Assembly: GCA_008704415.1 (NCBI GenBank)
Contig: VXIS01000045.1
Location: forward strand, 124,001 to 188,000
DNA from: Sphaerosporella brunnea
Lineage: Eukaryota > Ascomycota > Pezizomycetes > Pezizales > Pyronemataceae
Reading direction: 5' to 3'
DNA length: 64,000 nucleotides
Both the position numbers and the translations under genes were made by a program. Within the stretch, counting starts at the first letter, position 1; the number at the start of each line of letters is the position of its first letter. The notes under the pieces are model-generated. The model saw nothing but the letters and a program-made list of their open reading frames with translations. It ran no database searches and was not told the DNA's origin. Positions 10,092 to 21,642 of the stretch are shown one piece after another.

Positions 10092-10535
10092 CAGTGTTCT
10101 CAACAGCCAGCCCGCATGGCCGGCTGCGTTGGGCGGATATGGGCTGATCAAAAAGCCCGGCTGGCTGTTTGGGCTGATCAAAAAGCCCGCCCGGCTGTTT
10201 GGGCTGCAGCCCACAATGACGGCAAATACGACTACCGTGATGCAAACTACTGCTATGAAATGAAAAGTACATAAAGATGTTCGCCGTGTAAAATGATGAC
10301 TAGGAGGAGATCACTAGATAGGAGTTCACAGATCCTGACAAGTTTATCAGCGCCGAGTGAACCCCGCCACTCGCAGTGGCCGGTATTCACCGGAGATCAC
10401 TCAAAGCCCTGGCAGCCGGGCTGGCCCGACAGCAGGCTGGGCCGTTTGGGCTGATGCAAAAAGCCCGCCGGGCTGGCTGCTTAAAGCAGCCGGCCAAGCC
10501 CGCCCGGCTGTTTGGGCTGGCTACTGAGAACACTG
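10092..10535. mobile_element. hAT-type MITE with 8-bp target-site duplication
   Basis: The 444-bp element begins CAGTGTTCTC and ends GAGAACACTG. It is flanked by the direct 8-bp duplication CCATCTAC at 10084-10091 and 10536-10543. The CAGTG ends and 8-bp duplication are diagnostic of the hAT superfamily. The subterminal regions are full of inverted GGGCT/AGCCC words (GGGCTGATCAAAAAGCCC and GTTTGGGCTG), as is usual for hAT transposase binding. No coding capacity is seen. Confidence 0.9.
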
Positions 10536-10543
10536 CCATCTAC

Positions 10544-10869
10544 CCTTATAGAGATTGTGCAAGCACGTAGAGGGACGCAAAACATTACTTTAGCTTCAGA
10601 AACCTTATCCATCCAGTACCGTCAAGATATACCAGCCCAACCGGTATTTTTGCATCACCCTCATAGGCCTTGTAGCCACATACCCTTTCCCCAAGGCCTC
10701 ACCCTGATTTACATCTATATTCTGAACATTTGCAGCTTGGTAGTGCTGTTTCCTATGGTGCAGGCAGATATAGACCTAGTTGTCGCACAGATATTTTCGT
10801 CTGAAAGTAAGCAGCGAACACGGTGTAGATGGTGGTCAAAGGGTACGAAGTGGTGGGGACCAAGTTCAG
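10544..10869. other. Unassigned sequence beside the DDE relic
   Basis: This stretch is AT-richer and lies between the hAT MITE and the transposase relic. No gene, repeat end or RNA is recognised. It may be the degraded 3' flank of the relic element. Confidence 0.3.
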
Positions 10870-11400
10870 AGCGAACGCTGGGGCCGTGACCCCAATAATC
10901 AATTTATTGCCCATCTGCGCCTGGCTCTCGCTGTGAGACCCGCCAGTGACTGGTATAGACCCGCGCTCTGTATCCTTGTCTCCAAAGGTGACGCCTTCCC
11001 TATATGCCTGGATAATACGCTGAGCTCGTCGCCAGTACTTGAAAATGAGCGATCGTTTCACAGACTCCAAAGCTTCAGGGACTGCCTCCATAAGACCTGA
11101 TGGCTGTTAGCTACTGTTGCACCCCCTTACTGAGGAAGGGTTAAATACCGGGCAGAGTGTAGTTGCAGTGCTTCCGGGCATAGTGTTTGCATGCGCCCCA
11201 GTAATATTCGATCCAGTTAAGTTCGCAGTGGAACTTAGGATAGAACATTACTAGGTATCCCATATCCTCGACAATCTCCTCAATCCGACTGCGCTGACTT
11301 TTAAAGTCAGGCTGTGCCGAGAGATTCACCGCCGCCGAGAGATTCGCCGTGGTTGAGACGCCTGCGCTTCCGGGCGCCGCCAATGGCACCAGCTTGTCGT
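10870..11400 (-). pseudogene. DDE transposase relic (IS630/mariner-like) with a retained intron
   Basis: On the minus strand SRIEEIVEDMGYLVMFYPKF is followed by HCELNWIEYYWGACKHYARK. An apparent intron (about 11092-11153, GTATTT donor, CATCAG acceptor) leads to LMEAVPEALESVKR and FKYWRRAQRIIQAY. The YPKFHCELN-IE-YWG block followed by a YW.R.QR.I.AYR tail is the catalytic C-terminus of a common fungal DDE endonuclease family, where the E of NWIE is the third catalytic acid. Upstream frames are broken by stops and shifts, so the transposase is dead. The frame at 11877-12218 (ALSDVPLDPCELPHTRTVRA) may be its N-terminal part. Confidence 0.65.
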
Positions 11401-11828
11401 AGACGTAGGATTCATTTGCTCGCTCTGCCCATTGCTGGTGTAGGATACGAGTTTGGAGGCAGCTAGCTTAGGCATTGTGGATTCAAGTTTGGTGCGTCTT
11501 TGCTGAAAGTCATGACGAAAGAGGACTCGGGTCTGAGCTCTCTGTGCAGACAATATAACCTTTAAGGTATTGGCAGCTGGCTATAACGGGGCCATGCTTG
11601 TTTTCGCTGGTCCAAGCTTTTCACAGTCCATAGAGGCGATTTTTGAAAGCCAGCACGCAAGGGCGGGAACGGTGAGAGCGGAAAGCACTGGATTGTAGAG
11701 CGCATCTGCTTTGGGGGCTTGATGCTTGTTTTGCTTTGATTTCCGACGCGGGGACGACGGCTTTGGTTGTGGTCATCCATCTCCACCAACCGCGGACGTG
11801 CGACGACCAGGTGTATAAGTGCCTGCAC

Positions 11829-11959
11829 TACCGCATAAACTCACAAGCAAGAGACTGGGCTACGTCACTGGCTAAGTCACTGCGCCATTGTGGCAAAGTC
11901 ACTAAGCCTACATGGCGCAGTGACGTAGCCCAGTCTCTTGCTTCTGAGTTTATGCGGTA
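11829..11959. mobile_element. 131-bp fold-back element
   Basis: Two 42-bp arms (TACCGCATAAACTCA... inward) are inverted copies with one mismatch. They are followed by a second nested inversion around the word GTCACTGCGCCA, leaving a central loop of only a few bases. TA at each tip fits a TA target duplication. Transcribed, it would form an almost perfect hairpin. It interrupts a minus-strand frame that may belong to the neighbouring transposase relic. Confidence 0.75.
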
Positions 11960-12870
11960 CGCGCATTGTGATCTCCCATCTCACCGCAGGTGGTGCACTG
12001 TAGGGGACTCGATCTCTCACCTCCAACTCTCCAGGACCATGAATCCTTCCGCGCTTGCGCACATCCCCCTTCCTCTTCCTCTTCTTTGCGGGGCGTGCTC
12101 GCACTGTTCTAGTATGAGGTAGTTCGCAAGGATCCAGAGGAACGTCTGACAACGCTGAACTATCGCTTTCATAATCAGAGTTCTCCGCACCTTGAGGTTG
12201 ATCGACTAGGTGCGACATCGTAAATTCCCTCCAAGCTGATCGGAGAGAGGTTATCAGTGTACATTGAGAGAATGGTTTCCAGCTTGGTGGCGACTTTCAA
12301 TCGGATAGTGTCTCCATTATGGCACAGATCTGTACGCGAGCTTTGAATTGTTGAAATGTCGGAAACATGTCACCCACACGCAGTTTTTGCCTTCATAGTA
12401 GGCCAATGGCAGCGAAAGCTTCTGTCTCTTTGTCAAAGGAGTCGTCATCGTGTCCGGTAGGAGGCATGGTCGCATGGGGTGGTGGGGATGCATTTGGTGG
12501 AGGTGGTGGTGGATGCAGGCGTGTTCCGGTTGATGGCGTAAGCCAGCAGGTAGGGGCGGGGAAGAAGGGTAGGCGGCGCCGGCGGGGGCGGGGGGCGTTC
12601 AATCTCGAATGCGACACACGGACTGGCACTCGACCCTTTGGAGTTAGGGGCAGCTTGGACAAAGGGATTTTTTGGGGGTACGGGGATCATTTCGCACAAA
12701 TCTTAAACATTAACCAAAACAAAATACACCATTGGTATCGTTGATTCTGACGTGTCAGAATCGGCCATGACAGCTTCTGCCGGAGTTCATGCCCTATCGA
12801 CTGAATTTACGCCTGAGCGCCCAAGTTGCAAACAAAACGCCGTTGAAGTAAGAAAGAGAGCCGTATCAGA
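11960..12870. other. Unassigned sequence between the island and CKS1
   Basis: A minus-strand frame (about 12218-11960) encodes an acidic then basic stretch, DSSALSDVPLDPCEL and RPAKKRKRKGD. It is open for about 85 codons before running into the fold-back element, and I do not recognise it. A purine/GC-rich proline-coding stretch lies at 12450-12660. A perfect palindrome, GATTCTGAC-GT-GTCAGAATC, lies at 12743-12762. Confidence 0.35.
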
Positions 12871-12874
12871 TCGA

Positions 12875-13394
12875 CTATTGGCTGTAGTTCTTAGGCCTCC
12901 TGTTGACGTGCGAGATGTCAGAATTTGTCCCAAATGATGACGGCGAGAACCAAAGCGTGCGGCAGAAACTTACTTGAAGAGAAGGATGTGCGGTTCTGGA
13001 GCGTGAATCTCGTAGTGCTGCCAACCGAGACTCTGGGTAATGCCCAGCCCCCTCCATTCTTCCTCATGCAAGATTTTGAGATTCCCAGTCTCAGCGTCAA
13101 AGTAGTCCTTCGGAATGGCCTTGAGCATCGCCTTAGGAAGCATCACGTGCCTGCAGAGCGATTAGGTTGTTGTGCGCGGGGAACAGGCGGCCGGAGATGT
13201 ACGAACCGATACTCATAGTTCTTGTCCGAGTAGCTGCCAAGGGTCAAGTCAGCGACGACGAAGCTTCGAGAATTGAAAACAAGACGAGTGAAGACATACC
13301 GGTCAGAGTAGTGAATCGAATCAACGAACTCATCCAATTTGGCACGCTCGGCTTCGCTGAGCAGACGCGGGCGACGGATGCGCGCTTTCTCCAT
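12875..13394 (-). CDS. CKS1: Cyclin-dependent kinase regulatory subunit Cks1/Suc1
   Basis: Four minus-strand exons (13394-13300, 13233-13207, 13150-12974, 12899-12875) join in frame to 107 codons. The protein reads [20 protein letters not shown] then [48 protein letters not shown] and [13 protein letters not shown]. These are the phosphate-binding arginine, the [10 protein letters not shown] hinge and the GITQSLGW motif of Cks proteins, which dock Cdk1 onto phosphorylated substrates and the proteasome. The second exon is 27 bases and the last 25 bases, so frame-by-frame searching misses most of the gene. It is divergent from IDH2. Confidence 0.95.
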
Positions 13395-14315
13395 TTCGTT
13401 GTTGTTGTGCGAACGAAACTAGACGGAAAGACGTGGAAGGTTGGGCAGAGCGTAGGCGACGACGGTGACGCGGTATCTGTTACGCACAGAGAGAGGTTGA
13501 ATACGGGTGGGGCGAAGCGATCGGGTGGAGGAGGGGAGGAGGGGAAGGTAGTGGTGGTGGTGGTTGACAGAGATGTATGGGGATGGTGGTGGTGGGAGCA
13601 CAGCGGGAGGCTAGTGTGGGTAAAATAAGATTTGAGCACGACCAACAGACGGCTTGCTTAGATAAGATGTACGTACCTTAAAGTCACCCTGTCATTCCCG
13701 ACACGATCAAAGTGGTGACACTGGTGTTAAAGATTGTATGACTGACAATCGAAACATTGAAACGCGACCGCACTGTGGATGGCCACCGAGAAAGAGTTGT
13801 GCTCAGGCTAGGGTACGTCATCGAATAGCAAATGAGCCTGGAGATCATGGACTATACCTACCTACCTAGGTACTTAGGTAGGTACATATGTAACCCGAGT
13901 CCACCGTGACCGGAGGGCGGCCGCGACAACAACAGCTGCACTCCGGGACTCATGTTCTTGCGGCCGGTTGGTCCCGACTGCCGTGGATGCCGTGCCAGCC
14001 AAACAAGAGGGCCCGAACAGACTCTCACAGAGCCCGCAAATGGAAACGCAAATAATTACCGCGAACAAGTAGTTAACCACTCGAGAATCTCCTCTACCGA
14101 TCTGCTCTGCACGGGTCTCCAATCCAGATTCAAACCGTTGCCGTTATTCCCTCGTATACCAGTAGAAGGAACTCTCGCAGTACTGCGGGAGACTCGGTTT
14201 CTTTGAGGGAAGGCAGAGTAGAATAGAGCACCAGTGCTATGAGGTAATTGCTGCGAACTGCTGCTCCCACAAACCCGCATCCCTCTCGGCAAAGAATCCG
14301 TAGTCGCCGAAAAAT

Positions 14316-14348
<33 letters not shown>

Positions 14349-14552
14349 AATTCTAAAACCCAGACCTGCCGACCCGCCGAACTCCGTCCTGTCTTCAAAA
14401 CTTCTGCGGTCCGGCGTCTTTTCTTCGAGTTCACATATCTGCACTCCCCAACCCCACAACCCAACCTTTCCCGCAACCCTTCCGTCTTCTCCCCCCCGCC
14501 GCGGCATATACCCCCCCCCCCAAAACTCACCACTGCCACCGCTACCAAAATA
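13395..14552. promoter_or_regulatory. Divergent promoter region CKS1-IDH2
   Basis: 1.16 kb lies between two diverging start codons. It contains the common fungal palindrome ACCTACCTAGGTA with extensions at 13857-13886, and a run of 31 A at 14317-14347 about 200 bases upstream of the IDH2 ATG. C-rich tracts at 14492-14521 fit a pyrimidine-rich 5' leader. No open frame here is convincing. Confidence 0.45.
14317..14347. repeat. Poly(A) tract of 31 bases
   Basis: An uninterrupted run of A lies on the plus strand, upstream of IDH2. In fungi such dA:dT tracts often keep promoters free of nucleosomes; that role here is inference from position. Confidence 0.9.
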
Positions 14553-16093
<1,541 letters not shown>

Positions 16094-16703
16094 ATGGCGC
16101 GTCACAAAGGATTTTTGGGATCCACTGTGTAAGAAGTAGTGGGGCGAAGTTTGTGTCATAGGGTTGGGTGACTCTCTGGCTGGGTGTATATCATAATCTG
16201 AATCATGGGAGGGAGGGGCAAGTATCTGGTAGGAGTTTATGGCGGGGGCTGTTCTGTTTTTTTACCGTACCTCTAGAATATGCACGTTGTTTCTTTACCG
16301 GAATTCAAAACCTCCGTCTGCAGGGGGCTGGCTGGGCAATAAACAGATTCCCTTTTTTTTTGTTTTGGATATGGATTTTTGGTGGCTCACCTCAGCGTTT
16401 ACTAGCCATCTGAAAGGGTTCGCATTTTGGGCTGTGCAATGATATTATCAGTCGCACAGATGACGACGATATTCTGGGAGATGTCCCGCCGTCCCGCCGT
16501 CGGAGATAGAATCCTGAGCAGGGACCAGCTTCTCGATAGTACGTCACCATCGCATCGCGCATGGGAGATGAACTGTGTTGTGTCGTGCCACGCGCTTCTG
16601 TCTCGAGCAACCCCGCAGTAGTACTTAAACCGCCGCCATCCGCCCCACCTTCATCATCAACAACAACAACGTCCGAAGATTCACTACCACATCGAAACCC
16701 AAA
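16094..16703. other. IDH2 3' region and inhibitor-gene promoter
   Basis: No gene is seen. The stretch before the ATG at 16704 is CA-rich (CATCATCAACAACAACAACG) and looks like a normal unstructured fungal 5' leader. Confidence 0.4.
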
Positions 16704-17031
16704 ATGCCGACTTACATAGTTTGTTCTCCTTCCAGATTTTTCCGCCGAAACGTTGATGAGCTAACCACCGGCTGGCAGATCACCGCTAAGAAGAGCGACG
16801 ACAAGGAGAAGCTCATGGAGGAAGCTATTGCTCAGGGCGGAACTATCACCCATGATTACACCCTTATTCCGGCGTTCGCGTATGCGCCTCCTCCTCCCCC
16901 ACCCTCTCCTCCTCCAAGGTACTGATGCGGTGTTGTATAGTGTCGCCTTCCCTGAGGGCAACATCCAGGCCTTCGAATGCAACCCGAATGTTGCAAGTGT
17001 TGAGGAGGATGGTGTGGTTACTACCCAGTAG
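16704..17031 (+). CDS. Proteinase inhibitor I9 / subtilisin-propeptide-like protein
   Basis: Three exons (16704-16718, 16779-16879, 16941-17031) give 68 codons. The protein starts MPTYIITAKKSDDKEKLMEE, with GGTITHDYTLIPAF and ending CNPNVASVEEDGVVTTQ. This is the layout of the small I9 family related to yeast Pbi2, a cytosolic inhibitor of vacuolar proteinase B that also acts with thioredoxin in vacuole fusion. There is no signal peptide. The first exon is only 15 bases. A broken paralogue follows directly at 17477. Confidence 0.85.
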
Positions 17032-17476
17032 GATGGGGATCCTGGCAACGGAGAGGACGGGCGTTGAGCGGGCATCTTTTCCTTTTTTCCTTTGTGATGG
17101 GTTTGGTTCGGCTTGGGAGGGAGAATTGAATACTGTTGAAATTTTTGAAGCTTGAGGAGCACACTTGTGAGCTGGAGAGCTTTAGCTCGTCCATTCAATA
17201 AGTTCGAACGAGAACCAGAGGGGGCGATCAAAATCTTTCTTTCTTTTCAACCCGAGAAAGACCGAGTTGGAAGGGGTCAATTAGATCGTTGTTGTCAGCT
17301 TGAAGAAGATCAACGCTCGCTATTCTTCTCCTTCCAGAGCGGAAATTCTCTCAAACACAATGGTCCTCCCATTCTCGCTGATTTTCATTCCAAAAAACCA
17401 CCTTGACGACCCTTATTATGATACCTACCAAGTACTTTACTACCAACAGCAGCAGCAACAGGAAGAAACAATAACA
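17032..17476. other. Spacer between the two I9 inhibitor copies
   Basis: No separate gene is seen. A CAG/CAA-rich stretch (17438-17462) precedes the second copy. Confidence 0.35.
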
Positions 17477-17852
17477 ATGCCACCTACATCGTGCCCCCCC
17501 TCCCCCCACCCCCACCTTCTCCTATCAAGAACACTAACACCTCATACTACGGTGATAAAAAAAAAGGTAACCTTCAAGCCCGATGCTCCCGAATCGGTGT
17601 TGCAAGCAGTTAAGGACAGTATTACTTCCAAAGGCGGCAGCATCGAGCACGAATACTCATTGACCGTATGTCTATCCCCCTTGCCCTACCCATTCCCCCA
17701 CCCCCGCCACTGAGAAAGCGAGGGATTGAAGGAGAAGGGGGGTTGATAACTGGTACTCAAGTAGATACACCCTCCCCGAAGTCCAGGTTCTGAACCTGGA
17801 CGCCAACCCGCATGTCGAAAGTGTGGAGAAGGAAGAGGCCGTTGCGAATTAA
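17477..17852 (+). pseudogene. Tandem I9 inhibitor copy, apparently frameshifted
   Basis: The exon blocks match the upstream copy: ATGCC-ACCTACATC then GTGCCC (exon 1, 17477-17490), VTFKPDAPESVLQAVKDSIT then GGSIEHEYSLT (17567-17665), and YTLPEVQVLNLDANPHVESV (17765-17852). The joins do not keep frame. Exon 1 lacks one base relative to the MPTYI start, so splicing gives an immediate stop, and the exon 2-3 join is also off by one phase. Reading straight through the first intron is open and would give MPPTSCPPSPHPHLLLS before VTFKPD, but the second join still fails. Either it is a young pseudogene or it uses non-standard splice sites. Confidence 0.55.
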
Positions 17853-18079
17853 ATAAGTTCGGTTGGGAGGGAGTGTGTTTGGGGACTTGATTTGTATGAT
17901 GTGTTTTGCTCCGGGATGGCCGAGGGGGGTGGTTTGTGACCCCGCTCACTCTCAGATATCTAGGAAGCCTATTGATGCTAGCCGTAATTGTCTATGCATA
18001 GTATGATTTATGTACGAGTATAAACCAAGCGCCCAAACTCCACAACCGCCCTCCAAAAAAGCAAATACTTCTACACAGG

Positions 18080-19406
18080 TTAGATGGTATCGACCGCGAC
18101 TCCCTTGAGTTTGAGATACACATCAGTTCCCCAGCCGTAAGCACTCTGCACCTGGAGGCTTCCTCCAAAATACTCAGCATAAGCCCTGCTGAGCGGCAGT
18201 CCATACCCTAAGCCCGCAATACTACTGCCATCGCCCACGGATGCGACTCCGGTATTGAAGCGTCCTAGCGCATCATCCTCGTTCTCATCCCCCGCATTCG
18301 AAAACGTCGTGAAGCTGTAGCTCCAGATATTCGGGAAATCATCCGGCGAGATCCCGCCGCCGCGGTCACGGACACGCATAGAGATTCCCTCCGAGTAAGG
18401 GTCCTTTGCAATAGTGATACGAACCGGATCCGTTGCTCCTGCTTCCACAGTAGCGCGGAACGCATTCTTAAGCAGCTCCGTGGCGATGTATTCCAGGTGC
18501 ACGGGTATGTACGGGAACCTAACGTCCGGATCACCGTCGATCACGATCTGTGGCCGCACGCCGTACCGCAGCTCGCAGATGTCGCCGACGAACGATGAGC
18601 AGCTGTGGATCAGCCTTGCGGGTTGCAATGCTGTGTCGATTGTGCCGATATAGGTGCTTGCATCGCCACCCAAATCTTGGATCGCTGTGTGCGCCGCCGC
18701 CTCCTCAGGCGAGGTCGTCGATGCAAGGTGCAGTGCTATATGTTGCTCCGCCATCAAGCGCGTGCCGATGCGCTCGCGCAGGTGCTGGTCGAGGAAGGAA
18801 GTAACCTCCGCGGGAGTGGTATACCGGCGGCACTCGAGGAAGCCCCGCGCAAGGGTCGGAATAGTGTTGGAGTGGGTTTTGACAATGTCGGTGAGGGTTT
18901 CTGTGAATTTGTGTTCCTCGGCGGGGGTGGTGGGATGTAATGGCGAGGCTATTATGGCCCGTAAGGACTGCCGGTAGTTATCGAAGATCTGGGAGACATG
19001 CGGGTTCGAGACTATGATGAAGGGGAGGTTGCGCAGGGCTAGGATTCGCCGTGAGAGACGCACGGGGAGGTTTTCACGGGTGAAACGAGCGGAGGCTAGA
19101 AGGGACTTTGGGGAAAGAGGTGGACGACCGAAGCTGCGGAGGTCAGCGTGATTGAAGGAGAAGGGCGGGAAGACACTACCGTATCAGATCCGCCAGTGTG
19201 AGAGGACGTAGAGGCCTCGAGGCGAGCTTGATGAGCTCTTCTTCCACAGTCGCACTCCATTCTGAGAGACTCAGGCTTTCTGGAGGGACTGCTAGTGGTG
19301 GGGGTAAGTTTGCGGTAGTGATGCTCGACTGGCAGCGGTGGAGGCGCAACGGTGCCGCTACTCGGGGGCAGAGCCGGCGGGCTGCGGAAATGTGTGATAT
19401 TCGCAT
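18080..19406 (-). CDS. Mitochondrial 2-oxoacid dehydrogenase kinase (PDK/BCKDK family)
   Basis: Two exons (19406-19180 and 19133-18080) give 426 codons. The protein starts MRISHISAARRLCPRVAAPL, a mitochondrial-type presequence. In-frame upstream ATGs exist but add non-targeting sequence. GRPPLSPKSLLASARF and LALRNLPFIIVSNP are the N-terminal BCDK helical domain. The GHKL ATP lid follows: N box ELLKNAFRATVE, G1 RDRGGGIS, F box SYSFTTF and G2 GLGYGLPLSRAYAEYFGG. Such kinases phosphorylate and switch off the E1 alpha subunit of pyruvate or branched-chain keto-acid dehydrogenase. Which complex it controls cannot be decided here. Confidence 0.9.
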
Positions 19407-19689
19407 AGTGCGTAGTCGTTGTTGTGTTGTGTTGAGGGGATGTTGGATGAGCATTGGCGGTCCACCAATCAAGTTGCCTGTCGCCACGGATCATGCGCCA
19501 GCACTTGTCGATGTGGCCTTTGCCCCAAAGCTTTCTGGTCTCGCCAGCTCCTTACACACAAACACAACAGCCTTCCGTGAACCAGCCACGCCCTTTGCGA
19601 GAAGCGCCGACTTTGCCCTCTCGTTCGTTTTAACAGCATCAATTCATTCGATTTAGCGACACCTGTTTGTTTTTCACACCTAATTAATA

Positions 19690-20364
19690 TGGTGTGTAGC
19701 TGTCTTTTGCCCCCCCCCTTTCAGGTTCGACTGTGCACGACGGTTTGCGCTGATTCATGATACAGTCTGCATCACCCCGTGCTGCGTCGCCCGCTATCGG
19801 CGCTGCCTCCGGCTCCGAGAATCGCGTGTCGACCAGACCCAGCTCCCCCACCCCCCCCGGAGGTCCCAAGACGGCAATCCGCCGCAGAGCAGCCCAAGAC
19901 CGTGCGCAGAAGATCGCCAGCACCCGCCCAAGCTCCACTCGCGCTGCGGGCGCCGGTGGCTCCAGTTCCACCATGCTGAGTATGTGCCCTGGTTACTGGT
20001 GTTTGGAAAGAGGAGGATGCGGATTTACAGTCAGCACGTGACGGTTTGAATGCTTTGCTACAGACGTCCTGCCAGTGGCGGGATCCCAGAGCTTTTATGG
20101 AACGATATCTGAGTGTTGGTTGGGGATGATGGCGTGCAATGGACTTTTGGCGGCTGCTGACGGTGCGCAACCCTACAGAGCTCTACACCGACGAGTCCCC
20201 CGGTCTCAAGGTCGATCCGGTCATCGTCCTTGTTCTCAGCTTGGGCTTCATTTTCAGTGTGGTCGCTCTGCACAGTATGCTCCCCTGGGTAGGTTGGACA
20301 TTTTGATTCACGACTAATTCTTCCTGCAGTTATTGCCAAGCTCACTCGCAAATTCGCCGCATAA
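19690..20364 (+). CDS. SBH1: Sec61 beta subunit of the ER translocon
   Basis: The exons end at 19979, 20274 and 20364, with internal starts at 20179 and 20330. The sequence PSSPTPPGGPKTAIRRRAAQ, then ARPSST-like STRPSSTRAAGAGGSSSTML and LYTDESPGLKVDPVIVLVLS, ending ALHIIAKLTRKFAA, is Sec61 beta: a cytosolic Pro/Ser-rich tail and one C-terminal membrane anchor. Two starts keep frame. One is ATG 19690-19692 followed by an intron to 19765 (115 codons, start MSASPRA). The other is the ATG at 19757 (117 codons, start MIQSASPRA). I prefer the first because a start-codon-only exon with a GTGTGT donor and GCTGATT branch gives the more usual N-terminus. Confidence 0.9.
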
Positions 20365-20721
20365 ACGTTGGACGGGTGGTTAGGCATGAAGGAAATTTGG
20401 GCGGGGCCGGTGTTCTACTTCGAGGGTTCCGGACTGGCTCTCATTCTCTCATGGATGTGCTATTTGAATTTCCTTGTACGGCTTGCCGAACAATCAGAAT
20501 TCGAGCGTTTCTTCGACCAAATATCCGTGCAATAATAATAATGCTCTAGGCAGGAATTCTGGCACCGGATGTTCTCGGCCCAAAATGGGGGAGCGGTTAC
20601 TCACGGGGCACTAGGTGCCATGCTGCATTGAATCAGTGCGTTTGTGATTTCCATCCAAAGCATAGACCAGAGACCAGCACTCGAGAGATTCTGTGTAAAA
20701 CGCAAAGCCTCACCACAGGTC
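20365..20721. other. Tail-to-tail spacer between Sec61 beta and HEM4
   Basis: This is a 357-base 3' region shared by two convergent genes. No gene or repeat is seen. Polyadenylation for both genes must lie here. Confidence 0.4.
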
Positions 20722-21642
20722 TCAATCCCTATCGTCCAATGCCGCCATGAACATATCGATCCCCTCCCACAAGCCAGCAGGACTCGGCGTCTTCGCCACG
20801 ACCTCCGGCTTCCATCCCAATCCCACCAAATGCGCCTCGGTCGTCGGGCCAATAACCGCCCAAAACGTCCTCACCCCCTCCTCAGCTCCCCCCAGTTCCT
20901 CCAGCACCTCCAATGCCACATCCGCACCCGTAGACGAAAACACGACGACCCATCTCATCCCCACCATCCGTGTATCCTCCATCACATCGCAAAACTGATT
21001 CCTGAACTCTGCGACCACGCCGGTCTCATAAAGCACTAGCTCGTGTAGCGCAACCGGTGTAGGCGCAGTTATTAACGTGCGCGGTATCACATCTCCGCGC
21101 CTGTTGTTGTTGAGGAAGAGCAGCGGCGCTTGCCCCGCCGCGTGGTCAGCAAGTATGTAATTCGCGAGCACGGCGCCGTTGCCGCAGTGGGCGCCTCGCA
21201 CGTTGTTTTCTGCGAAGCCGAGGAGGACCACTGCTGCGCGCGTGGCGGGGCCTACGACGTAGACTTTTGTGGTGGCTAGGAAGTTGGCAAGATCTATGGG
21301 AGCTGTGACCCCGAGCTTGGTTTGCGGAGGTGAGAGTTGGAGAGGACCTGCGAGCTTTGCCAATACTGAGCCTACAGCCTCTACCGCGCGTTGGCTAGTG
21401 ATTATCAGCCCTGAGTATGCGGCGGCGGCATCGGTGCTGGAGATGTTGTTCGTGGTGATGTGGTGGGTGAGGCGGTCGAGATTTATGGGTTTGTGCTGGA
21501 GGACAGGGACAAAAATTGGTTTTGGCTTGAGGGATGCATTGCTGGTGAAGGAGGGCGCCGAGAATTGATCGTCGTATGGATCTGTTGGGCTCGATTTGGT
21601 TTTAAGGAGGATTATAGGAACGCTTCGTTGCGAGGTGGACAT
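20722..21642 (-). CDS. HEM4: Uroporphyrinogen-III synthase
   Basis: A single exon of 306 codons. HemD/Hem4 closes hydroxymethylbilane with inversion of ring D, the fourth step of haem synthesis, in the cytosol. It shows the loose HemD signature: an N-terminal PIILLKTKSSPTDPYDD with PIFVPVLQH, SGLIITSQRAVEA in domain 1, KVYVVGPATRAA at the hinge, APLLFLNNNRRGDVIPRTL, then VVFSSTGADVALEVLEELG and FWAVIGPTTEAHLVGLGWKP (the conserved IGxxTA region). The length fits fungal Hem4. The start is the only plausible ATG. Confidence 0.92.
   Translation of the reverse strand: MSTSQRSVPIILLKTKSSPTDPYDDQFSAPSFTSNASLKPKPIFVPVLQHKPINLDRLTHHITTNNISSTDAAAAYSGLIITSQRAVEAVGSVLAKLAGPLQLSPPQTKLGVTAPIDLANFLATTKVYVVGPATRAAVVLLGFAENNVRGAHCGNGAVLANYILADHAAGQAPLLFLNNNRRGDVIPRTLITAPTPVALHELVLYETGVVAEFRNQFCDVMEDTRMVGMRWVVVFSSTGADVALEVLEELGGAEEGVRTFWAVIGPTTEAHLVGLGWKPEVVAKTPSPAGLWEGIDMFMAALDDRD

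Noticed and set aside
12367..12744. Plus-strand Gly-rich and minus-strand Pro-rich frames
   Set aside because: Low-complexity GC-rich sequence read in several frames; no support for a gene.
13857..13886. Palindromic ACCTACCTAGGTA tracts (also near 61164 and 61804) as possible regulatory operators
   Set aside because: This word is a widespread simple repeat in many Pezizomycotina genomes; nothing ties it to regulation here.
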